From NCBI GenBank assembly GCA_902769255.1, contig CACXOM010000002.1, positions 1 to 64,000 of the forward strand: a stretch of 64,000 nucleotides of DNA. Reading direction: 5' to 3'. The DNA is from Oscillospiraceae bacterium (GTDB lineage Bacteria > Bacillota > Clostridia > Oscillospirales > Acutalibacteraceae). Shown here in pieces: positions 55,241 to 62,215 of the stretch (the first letter of the stretch is position 1; each line of letters begins with the position of its first letter). The notes beneath the pieces are model-generated. The model saw nothing but the letters and a program-made list of their open reading frames with translations. It made no database searches and was not told the origin of the DNA. Both the position numbers and the translations under genes were made by a program.

Positions 55241-55273
55241 ACTCTTTATCTAAACACGATAAAGAGTTTTTTT
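55241..55273 (+). terminator. Terminator of the clpC operon
   Basis: ACTCTTTATC pairs perfectly with GATAAAGAGT around a 7-base loop, followed by seven T bases. Confidence 0.9.
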
Positions 55274-55326
55274 GAGCCGTTCGACAAATTTTTATCAAAT
55301 TTTCGTATTTTTTTGCGGTTTTGCTA

Positions 55327-55355
55327 TTTACTTTTTTATAAAAAAGTAGTAAAAT
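55327..55355 (+). promoter_or_regulatory. nifJ promoter with a palindrome in the spacer
   Basis: TTTACT (55327-55332), 17 bases, TAAAAT (55350-55355). A perfect 20-bp palindrome at 55329-55348 (arms TACTTTTTTA and TAAAAAAGTA) fills nearly the whole spacer, where a repressor would block the polymerase. Confidence 0.6.
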
Positions 55356-55372
55356 ATCTATGCGGATTTTAT

Positions 55373-55392
55373 TTCGGCACAATTGTGCCGAA
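55373..55392 (+). promoter_or_regulatory. Perfect 20-bp palindrome in the nifJ leader
   Basis: The arms TTCGGCACAA and TTGTGCCGAA meet with no spacer, about 40 bases before the nifJ ATG. It differs from the Rex site pattern (TTGTGA-N4-TTCACA), so if it is an operator the regulator is unknown to me. As RNA it would fold less well because it has no loop. Confidence 0.5.
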
Positions 55393-55430
55393 TTAATTTG
55401 TTCCAAATATTTTAAGGAGGATTTAGTCCA

Positions 55431-58400
55431 ATGGCTAGAAAAATGAAAACAATGGACGGTAACAACGCTGCGGCTCACGTTTCTTATGCGTTTACTGAAG
55501 TTGCAGGTATTTATCCTATTACTCCGTCCAGCCCTATGGCTGACTATGTTGACCAATGGTCTGCACAGGGTCTTAAAAACATTTTCGGTACAACAGTTAA
55601 TGTTGCTGAAATGCAGTCCGAGGCAGGTGCTTCGGGTACAGTACACGGCTCTCTTGCCGCAGGTGCTTTAACTACTACTTATACCGCATCACAGGGTCTT
55701 TTACTTATGATTCCTAACATGTACAAAATTGCAGGTGAATTGTTACCTACAGTTTTCCATGTTTCTGCAAGATGCGTCGCTTCTCACGCTTTGAATATTT
55801 TTGGTGACCATTCTGATGTTTACGCCTGTCGTCAAACAGGTTTCGCAATGCTCGCTGAAACAAACCCACAGGAAGTTATGGACCTCGGTGCTGTTGCTCA
55901 CTTGGCAGCAATTAAAGGCAGAGTTCCATTTATCAACTTCTTTGATGGTTTCAGAACTTCTCACGAAATTCAAAAAATCGAAGTTTGGGATTATGAAGAT
56001 TTAAAAGAAATGTGCGATATGGACGCTGTTAAAGCGTTTAGAGAAAGAGCGTTAAATCCTGAACACCCTGTTATGCGTGGTTCTCACGAAAACGGTGATA
56101 TTTTCTTCCAGCACAGAGAGGCTTGTAATAAATATTACGAAGCAGTTCCGGGCATTGTTGAAGAATATATGGATAAAGTTAACGCAAAACTCGGCACAGA
56201 TTACAAACTCTTTAACTACTATGGCGCACCTGACGCTGAAAGAGTTATTGTTGCTATGGGTTCAATTTGCGACGTTGCTGAAGAAGTTATCGACTACTTA
56301 ACAGCAGCTGGCGAAAAAGTTGGTCTTGTAAAAGTAAGACTTTATCGTCCGTTCTCTGCTGAAAAATTGGTTGAGGCAATTCCTGCAACCGCTAAGAAAA
56401 TTGCAGTTCTCGACAGAACTAAAGAGCCGGGCGCTTTGGGCGAACCTCTTTATCTTGATGTTGTTACTGCTCTTGCAACAAAAGGCGTTAGCGCTAAAGT
56501 TGTTGGCGGTAGATATGGTCTTGGTTCAAAAGATACTCCTCCTGCAAGTGTTTTCGCTGTATATGAGGAACTTTCTAAAGATGAACCTAAAAATCAATTC
56601 ACTCTCGGTATTGATGATGATGTTACAAATCTTTCTCTTGAAGAAAAAGAGGCTCCTAACACCGCTGCCGAAGGTACAATTGAATGTAAATTCTGGGGTC
56701 TTGGCGGTGACGGTACTGTTGGCGCAAACAAAGACTCTATCAAAATTATCGGTGACCATACTGATAAATATGTTCAAGCATATTTCCAATATGACTCAAA
56801 GAAAACAGGCGGTATCACAATTTCTCACTTGAGATTTGGTGACAAACCTATTAAGAGCCCATATTACATCAATAAAGCAGACTTTGTTGCTTGTCATAAC
56901 CCTTCATACATTTTGAAAGGTTACAAAATGATTCAAGATGTTAAACCGGGCGGTGTATTCTTAATCAACTGTCAATGGACACCTGAAGAACTCAACGCTC
57001 ATCTTAACGCTGAAACAAAACAGTATATCGCTAAAAACAACATTCAACTTTATACTGTTAACGCTATTGACCTTGCTGCTAAAATCGGTCTTGGCAAGCG
57101 TACAAATACAGTTCTTCAATCTGCTTTCTTCTCACTTTCTAAAGTACTTCCACAGGAAGACGCTATCGCTTACATGAAAGAAAAAGCACAGAAATTCATG
57201 AAGAAAGGTATCGAAATCGTTCAAATGAACGAGGCTGCTATTGACGCAGGTGCAACCGCTTATGTTAAAATCGATGTTCCTGCTGATTGGGCAAACGCTA
57301 CTGATGACAGCGTTGCAGAAAAATCACAAGGACCTGCTAAACTCGTTAAAATGGTTGACAGCATTATGAAACCTGTCGCTAAAATGGACGGTGACGCTCT
57401 TCCTGTTTCTGCTTTCGTTGACCATGCTGACGGTACATTTGAACAAGGTGCTGCCGCTTATGAAAAACGCGGTGTTGCTGTTAATGTTCCAGAGTGGAAC
57501 AACACAACTTGTGTAGGTTGTAACAAGTGTGCATTTGTATGTCCTCACGCTACAATTCGTCCTTACGCATTAAGTGATGATGAAAAAGCAAATGCTCCTG
57601 AAAACATCAAATTTGCTGAAAAAGAGAAAATGGCAACCGCTAAAGGTTATTCTTACACTCTCGCAGTTTCACCTATGGATTGTATGGGTTGTGGCGTTTG
57701 TGTTGGCGTTTGTCCTACAAAATCTCTTACTATGGTTTCTCGTGAATCACAAGAAGAGCAACAAAAAGTATTTGATTACTGCGTAGCAGAAGTTGCTGAA
57801 AAAGAAAGCCTTACTGCTAACATTAACGCTATTACTTCGCAGTACAAACAACCATTACTTGAGTTCTCGGGCTCATGCGCAGGTTGTGCTGAAACTTCTT
57901 ATGCTCGTCTTATCACTCAATTGTTTGGTGACAGAATGTACATTTCGAACGCTACAGGTTGTTCATCAATTTGGGGCGGTCCTGCTGCTACTTCACCTTA
58001 CACAGTAAACAAAGAGGGTAAAGGTCCTGCTTGGGCTAACTCATTGTTTGAAGATAACGCAGAGCATGGTTATGGTATGTATCTCGGTCAAAAAGCAATT
58101 CGTGACCGTTTGATTGACGATGTTAAGAAGATTGCTGAATCTGGCAAGGCTTCTGACGAAGTTAAAGCAGCAGCAAAAGAGTATCTTGATACTGTTAATG
58201 ACGGTGAAAAGAATGCTCCTGCTTCAAAAGCATTAATCGTTGCACTTGAAGCACAAAATGCTGATTGCGATACTTGCAATGATATTCTTAACAACAAAGA
58301 CTACCTCGCTAAAAAATCTGTTTGGATTTTCGGTGGCGACGGTTGGGCTTATGATATCGGTTTCGGCGGTGTTGACCATGTATTAGCACAAGGCGAAGAT

Positions 58401-58973
58401 ATCAATATTATGGTATTTGATACCGAGGTTTACTCAAACACAGGCGGACAAGCTTCTAAGGCTTCTAATATCGGTCAGGTTGCACAGTTCGCTGCTGCAG
58501 GTAAAGCAATTGCTAAGAAGAGTCTTGCTGAAATCGCTATGTCTTACGGCTATATCTATGTAGCACAAATTGCTATGGGCGCTGATAATAACCAGACCTT
58601 AAAAGCAATTCGTGAGGCTGAAGCATATCCGGGTCCGTCACTCATTATCGGTTACGCACCTTGCGAAATGCACAGCATTAAAGGCGGTATGGTAAATTGT
58701 CAAGCTGAAATGAAGAAAGCAGTTGATTGCGGTTACTGGAATATGTTCCGTTTCAATCCTGCTCTTAAAGCAGAAGGCAAAAATCCGTTCTCGCTCGATT
58801 CTAAAGCACCTACAACAAGTTATCAAGACTTCATTATGAATGAAGCAAGATATTCATCACTTACTCGTTCGTTCCCAGAAAGAGCAAAAGAATTGTTCCA
58901 GAAAGCAGAAGAAACTTCTGTTGCTCGTTACAATCATCTCCTTCGTCTCGGCGAACTTTATAGTGAGAAATAA
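55431..58973 (+). CDS. nifJ: Pyruvate:ferredoxin (flavodoxin) oxidoreductase
   Basis: This 1180-residue enzyme turns pyruvate and CoA into acetyl-CoA, CO2 and reduced ferredoxin, the central step of clostridial energy metabolism. Domains in order are the pyrimidine-binding domain (YPITPSSPMADYVDQW), domain II, the gamma domain, two 4Fe-4S sites (CVGCNKCAFVCPHA, CMGCGVCVGVCPTKS), and the TPP domain with GDGWAYDIGFGGVDHVLAQ and SNTGGQ. Codons are more uniform than in neighbouring genes, as expected for a highly expressed protein. AAGGAGG precedes the ATG. Two palindromes upstream suggest tight control. Confidence 0.97.
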   Translation: MARKMKTMDGNNAAAHVSYAFTEVAGIYPITPSSPMADYVDQWSAQGLKNIFGTTVNVAEMQSEAGASGTVHGSLAAGALTTTYTASQGLLLMIPNMYKIAGELLPTVFHVSARCVASHALNIFGDHSDVYACRQTGFAMLAETNPQEVMDLGAVAHLAAIKGRVPFINFFDGFRTSHEIQKIEVWDYEDLKEMCDMDAVKAFRERALNPEHPVMRGSHENGDIFFQHREACNKYYEAVPGIVEEYMDKVNAKLGTDYKLFNYYGAPDAERVIVAMGSICDVAEEVIDYLTAAGEKVGLVKVRLYRPFSAEKLVEAIPATAKKIAVLDRTKEPGALGEPLYLDVVTALATKGVSAKVVGGRYGLGSKDTPPASVFAVYEELSKDEPKNQFTLGIDDDVTNLSLEEKEAPNTAAEGTIECKFWGLGGDGTVGANKDSIKIIGDHTDKYVQAYFQYDSKKTGGITISHLRFGDKPIKSPYYINKADFVACHNPSYILKGYKMIQDVKPGGVFLINCQWTPEELNAHLNAETKQYIAKNNIQLYTVNAIDLAAKIGLGKRTNTVLQSAFFSLSKVLPQEDAIAYMKEKAQKFMKKGIEIVQMNEAAIDAGATAYVKIDVPADWANATDDSVAEKSQGPAKLVKMVDSIMKPVAKMDGDALPVSAFVDHADGTFEQGAAAYEKRGVAVNVPEWNNTTCVGCNKCAFVCPHATIRPYALSDDEKANAPENIKFAEKEKMATAKGYSYTLAVSPMDCMGCGVCVGVCPTKSLTMVSRESQEEQQKVFDYCVAEVAEKESLTANINAITSQYKQPLLEFSGSCAGCAETSYARLITQLFGDRMYISNATGCSSIWGGPAATSPYTVNKEGKGPAWANSLFEDNAEHGYGMYLGQKAIRDRLIDDVKKIAESGKASDEVKAAAKEYLDTVNDGEKNAPASKALIVALEAQNADCDTCNDILNNKDYLAKKSVWIFGGDGWAYDIGFGGVDHVLAQGEDINIMVFDTEVYSNTGGQASKASNIGQVAQFAAAGKAIAKKSLAEIAMSYGYIYVAQIAMGADNNQTLKAIREAEAYPGPSLIIGYAPCEMHSIKGGMVNCQAEMKKAVDCGYWNMFRFNPALKAEGKNPFSLDSKAPTTSYQDFIMNEARYSSLTRSFPERAKELFQKAEETSVARYNHLLRLGELYSEK

Positions 58974-58989
58974 TTTGTTGAACAATTAA

Positions 58990-59021
58990 AAAAGAGTAGC
59001 AGTTAATCTGCTACTCTTTTT
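58990..59021 (+). terminator. Terminator of nifJ
   Basis: AAGAGTAGCAG and CTGCTACTCTT form a perfect 11-bp stem around a 5-base loop, followed by a T tract. Confidence 0.9.
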
Positions 59022-59083
59022 AAGTTTAATTGTAGTAAACAATAATAGAATGCCCTTTTCGAACCTCGCCTTTTCTTACATCT

Positions 59084-59121
59084 AAAAAGCAAGAAACACC
59101 AAAAGGTGTTTCTTGCTTTTT
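59084..59121. terminator. Terminator for the (former) tRNA-Ser gene
   Basis: AAAAAGCAAGAAACACC pairs perfectly with GGTGTTTCTTGCTTTTT around AAAA. It lies directly after the CCA end of the tRNA-Ser fragment on the minus strand, where it would end the tRNA transcript. T tracts occur on both strands. Confidence 0.85.
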
Positions 59122-59176
59122 GGCGGAGACGGCGAGATTCGAACTCGCGGGGGATTGCTCCCTAACTGATTTCGAG
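59121..59176 (-). pseudogene. 3' fragment of tRNA-Ser(CGA), attachment site of an integrated element
   Basis: On the minus strand the sequence from the anticodon CGA (59174-59172) to CCA (59123-59121) is a good tRNA-Ser 3' half: 3' anticodon arm, long variable arm, T arm GCGAG-TTCGAAT-CTCGC, acceptor CGTCTCC, discriminator G, CCA. The 5' half is missing; beyond 59176 the sequence does not pair with the acceptor or anticodon stem. This is what remains on one side when an element integrates in a tRNA anticodon arm. Confidence 0.82.
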
Positions 59177-59449
59177 TTTTATGGGTTAATGGCTGTTTAG
59201 TGATTTTTGAAGGCAGTTTTGGTGAACTTTATATTCGCTGAAAATGCTTGCTATGAAAGGATTTTTGGGCAGTTGTGCTGCCGAAATCCCGATAAATACA
59301 GGTGAATTCGAATAACGGCATTTTCGCTGTTTTCGGAAAGAACAGGCACTATTTTGGAAAGAACTGCGGAAAGAACAGAATAAACACATCAACAACGGCA
59401 ATACACAGGAAAATCCGCACCGACTAAAATATTTACGAGGTGTATTGCT
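59177..59449. repeat. Gene-free junction region with short direct repeats
   Basis: No gene is supported here. GGAAAGAAC occurs three times (59335-59343, 59356-59364, 59368-59376). TTCGCTG occurs at 59234-59240 and 59323-59329 and again at 60050-60056 and 60752-60758. Repeats of this kind near an attachment site may bind recombinase or excisionase; this is inference. Confidence 0.45.
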
Positions 59450-60031
59450 ATGAATGAAACCGCAATCAACTGGGATTCGATTCCCGATATTATTACCAAA
59501 GACCAACTCTATCAAATCTGCCACATCAGTAAATCAACGGCTTTGTATCTGCTTCGCAGCGGCAAGATACCGTGCGAATACACTGGCAAGAGAACTCGCT
59601 GTTACAAAATCAAAAAGGCGGATGTTATTACATATCTTGAAAAGAGAAAAGTATTTCCCGAATCCTATTCCGCACCGGCAGGTTGGTACAAGGGGAACTA
59701 TACCGTCAAAATGAGCGCCGAAGTACCCGAACAGGTTCTTGAAAATATGAAACTGTATTACACAGAACTTTTTTCGCAATATCCCGATGTGATGACCACA
59801 ACCGAAATTTCAAAAGTAATCGGTTACGGCACGACATCTATCAATAATTGGTGTAAGAAAGGACATCTTAAATCATTCAAGAGGAACAATGTGAATCACA
59901 TTCCGAAAGTCTACTTGATAGAGTTCTTTTGTTCGAAATATTTTCGCACTATCACCCGCAAATCCGATTGGCATATCCGGGTGCTTCAAGAATTCCCTCG
60001 TTGGCAAGTGATACGAGGATTAAAAACATAA
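59450..60031 (+). CDS. Excisionase-like helix-turn-helix protein
   Basis: A 193-residue protein with two separate helix-turn-helix regions. The first (about 13-60, LYQICHISKSTALYLLRSGKIPCEYTGKRTRCYKIKKADVITYL) is the excisionase/MerR-like type that reads a wing after the helix. The second (about 115-150, TTTEISKVIGYGTTSINNWCKKG) is similar. Such proteins are common at the ends of integrative elements, next to the attachment site, and may direct excision or regulate element genes. GAGGTG precedes the ATG. Confidence 0.65.
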   Translation: MNETAINWDSIPDIITKDQLYQICHISKSTALYLLRSGKIPCEYTGKRTRCYKIKKADVITYLEKRKVFPESYSAPAGWYKGNYTVKMSAEVPEQVLENMKLYYTELFSQYPDVMTTTEISKVIGYGTTSINNWCKKGHLKSFKRNNVNHIPKVYLIEFFCSKYFRTITRKSDWHIRVLQEFPRWQVIRGLKT

Positions 60032-60187
60032 GAGTGAATATTCGCTATGTTCGCTGTAAAAAGTGGCGCAGATTTCGAAATGTTCACTGTAATTTTTGGC
60101 ACGGGCAAAATTTGCAAATTCATAAATCGCACATTCGACTTTTAATCGCCTCCTTTGTACAATATAGGTGCAAAGGAGGTTTTTACT
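60032..60187 (+). other. Intergenic region with repeats before tnpV
   Basis: No gene. It holds TTCGCTA/TTCGCTG at 60041-60056, a variant TTCACTG at 60083-60089, and the tnpV control hairpin described separately. Confidence 0.4.
60135..60179 (+). promoter_or_regulatory. tnpV promoter nested in a hairpin that hides the ribosome binding site
   Basis: CCTCCTTTG (60149-60157) pairs perfectly with CAAAGGAGG (60171-60179), the tnpV Shine-Dalgarno. Within this, TCGACT (60135-60140), 17 bases and TACAAT (60158-60163) could be a promoter starting at about 60170. Its transcripts would lack the first arm, while read-through transcripts would fold and block translation. Confidence 0.5.
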
Positions 60188-60571
60188 ATGACTGACACAT
60201 TATTTGAACAACTCGGCGGTACTTATACACATATTGGCGACTATGCTTTGCCAGACTTGTCATTACCAGCGGAAAAAGATGACCGTCTCATTGGTATATG
60301 GGGACAGCGTAGATTGCGATACTTAAAGCAGTACCATAAAGTGATTTACTACAATCTGCTCACTTCCGGCAAACTTGATTCCCACCTTGCCGACATCGAA
60401 GAACAGGCACAACAACTTTTTCTCCGGCTGGTAAAAGAACTCGCCGGAAAGGAAGGCGTGACCGAACAACTCAAATCCGCCGACCAAATGGCATGGGTGC
60501 GGAAGATGAACAATATTCGAAACCGTGCAACGGAGATAGTAAATAACGAAGTCATATATAGGCAATTATAA
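60188..60571 (+). CDS. TnpV family transposon protein
   Basis: A 127-residue protein matching TnpV, a small protein of clostridial mobilisable transposons and related elements. Recognised by FEQLGGTYTHIGDYALPDL and RLIGIWGQRRLRYLKQYHKVIYYNLLTSGKL, with a C-terminal MNNIRNRATEIVNNEVIY. The ATG at 60188 follows AAAGGAGG; a longer frame open from 60155 lies before that site. The function of TnpV is not known. It supports the view of a mobile region. Confidence 0.8.
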   Translation: MTDTLFEQLGGTYTHIGDYALPDLSLPAEKDDRLIGIWGQRRLRYLKQYHKVIYYNLLTSGKLDSHLADIEEQAQQLFLRLVKELAGKEGVTEQLKSADQMAWVRKMNNIRNRATEIVNNEVIYRQL

Positions 60572-60666
60572 CGAATAAGCTATATTACCTGCTTATATAG
60601 TTAAAATCAGTGCTTACTTTGAACTTGATTCATCGTTGGCACTGATTCTTTATTTTTCATGGCTAT

Positions 60667-60713
60667 CCCAAAGTATCAAATTGATACTTTGGGACTTTGA
60701 GATGATACTTTGG
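60667..60713. repeat. Perfect inverted repeat plus third copy, upstream of the ATPase gene
   Basis: CCCAAAGTATCAA and TTGATACTTTGGG form perfect 13-bp arms around one base (60667-60693). A third copy of GATACTTTGG follows at 60704-60713. This looks like an operator array. It lies between tnpV and the promoter of the ATPase gene. Confidence 0.6.
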
Positions 60714-60788
60714 AATAACAGAATTAATAAAGTAAGAGCGTTTTTGCTAAGTTCGCTGTAAAAAACGGATTTATTACTCAAATAATCA

Positions 60789-60817
60789 TTGCATTTTTTG
60801 GCATATTGTGATATACT
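60789..60817 (+). promoter_or_regulatory. Sigma-A promoter of the DUF4143 ATPase gene
   Basis: TTGCAT (60789-60794), 17 bases, TATACT (60812-60817), about 30 bases before the ATG at 60847. Confidence 0.65.
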
Positions 60818-60846
60818 AATACTGATTTATAATATGGAGGTGCAGT

Positions 60847-62154
60847 ATGTACCGAATTGCGATTGAAAAATTATATAAATGGAAAAACAGTAAGCGCCGC
60901 AAGCCGTTGATTATTGAAGGTGCAAGACAGGTCGGCAAGACTTGGCTGATGAAGGAGTTTGGTAAACAAGCTTATGCGGATACTGTATATATTAACTTTG
61001 ATTCCAATTCAAGAATGGCGGATTTGTTTTCAGCAGACTTGGATACAGACCGCCTGATTATGGGACTGGAATTGTATGCCGGACACAAAATCAATCCTGA
61101 AAACACCCTGCTGATTTTTGACGAGGTTCAAGAAGTTCCGAGAGCACTTGCTTCTCTTAAATATTTTTATGAGAACGCCCCGCAGTATCACATTGTATGC
61201 GCTGGTTCTCTTTTGGGAATTGCTTTACATCAGGGCACCTCATTCCCTGTCGGCAAGGTCGATTTCTTAAAGCTCTATCCTCTCTCTTTCGGTGAGTTTT
61301 TAATGGCAACCGGCAACGAACGCTTTGCAGAGCTTTTGAAAAAGCAGGATTATGAAATGATCACAAGCTTTAAGCAAACATATATTGACGCATTGAAACA
61401 CTACTATTTTGTCGGCGGTATGCCGGAAGCAGTTCAAAGTTTTGCCGAAAGTAAAGATTTCAATGAGGTTCGTGCGATTCAGAAAAGAATCCTTGCGGCA
61501 TACGAACAAGACTTCTCAAAACACGCACCGAACGAGATTGTCCCGAAAATCCGTATGCTTTGGAACAGTATTCCGTCGCAGCTCGCAAGAGAAAATAAGA
61601 AGTTTATTTATGGTCTTGTCCGTGAAGGCGGCAGAGCAAGAGAATATGAAACTGCGATTATGTGGCTTTCCGATTGCGGGCTTGTGCACAAGGTCAGTCG
61701 TGTGAATGCGGCAGGCATTCCGTTGAAAGCTTATGAGGATTTGAAAGCATTCAAACTTTTCATAGTCGATGTTGGACTCCTCGGATGTATGACAGGTCTT
61801 CGTCAGCGTACACTGCTTGACGGTGATGACCTTTTCGTTGAATTCAAAGGAGCTTTGACCGAACAATATGTTTGCCAGCAATTAAAAACGATTGAAGATT
61901 TAGGTGTTTACTATTACACCAACGACAGAGGCTCTTGCGAAATTGATTTTGTCGTTGATACCGGTGAACAGATTGTTCCTATTGAAGTAAAAGCCGAAAC
62001 AAACCTGAGAGCAAAGAGTCTCAAAACCTATCGAGAGAGATTTGAACCTGAATTGTCTGTTCGTACTTCGATGGCTGATTATAAGAAGGAAGATTGGCTT
62101 TTGAATCTGCCGCTGTACGCAATAGAACAGATTAATAAGATTAAAGATTATTAA
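60847..62154 (+). CDS. AAA-family ATPase with DUF4143 domain
   Basis: A 435-residue protein of the AAA_14/DUF4143 type. The N-terminal ATPase has Walker A IEGARQVGKTWLM (about 22-34), Walker B LLIFDEVQEVPRAL and sensor CAGSLLG. A winged-helix-like middle part precedes the DUF4143 region, whose YYYTNDRGSCEIDFVVDTG...IVPIEVKAE pattern resembles a PD-(D/E)xK nuclease core (D and ExK). Such proteins are widespread in mobile and defence DNA, with unknown roles. GGAGG precedes the ATG. Confidence 0.85.
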   Translation: MYRIAIEKLYKWKNSKRRKPLIIEGARQVGKTWLMKEFGKQAYADTVYINFDSNSRMADLFSADLDTDRLIMGLELYAGHKINPENTLLIFDEVQEVPRALASLKYFYENAPQYHIVCAGSLLGIALHQGTSFPVGKVDFLKLYPLSFGEFLMATGNERFAELLKKQDYEMITSFKQTYIDALKHYYFVGGMPEAVQSFAESKDFNEVRAIQKRILAAYEQDFSKHAPNEIVPKIRMLWNSIPSQLARENKKFIYGLVREGGRAREYETAIMWLSDCGLVHKVSRVNAAGIPLKAYEDLKAFKLFIVDVGLLGCMTGLRQRTLLDGDDLFVEFKGALTEQYVCQQLKTIEDLGVYYYTNDRGSCEIDFVVDTGEQIVPIEVKAETNLRAKSLKTYRERFEPELSVRTSMADYKKEDWLLNLPLYAIEQINKIKDY

Positions 62155-62163
62155 CTAACCACA

Positions 62164-62183
62164 ATGTCCGTTTTATCGGACAT
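62164..62183. repeat. Short palindrome before the PAPS-reductase-like gene
   Basis: ATGTCCG and CGGACAT are separated by six bases, about 35 bases before the next start codon. No T tract follows, so it is more likely an operator than a terminator. Confidence 0.45.
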
Positions 62184-62215
62184 AAAATGTGATATTGTTA
62201 GAACGGAGGTGATTA

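Noticed and set aside
59041..59083. Second tRNA remnant (TTCGAACCTCGCC-like string)
   Set aside because: It resembles a T loop but has no matching stems or acceptor end.
59186..59524. 112-codon minus-strand frame at the element junction
   Set aside because: Its composition is odd, it overlaps the excisionase-like gene start and the repeats, and it has no recognisable domain.
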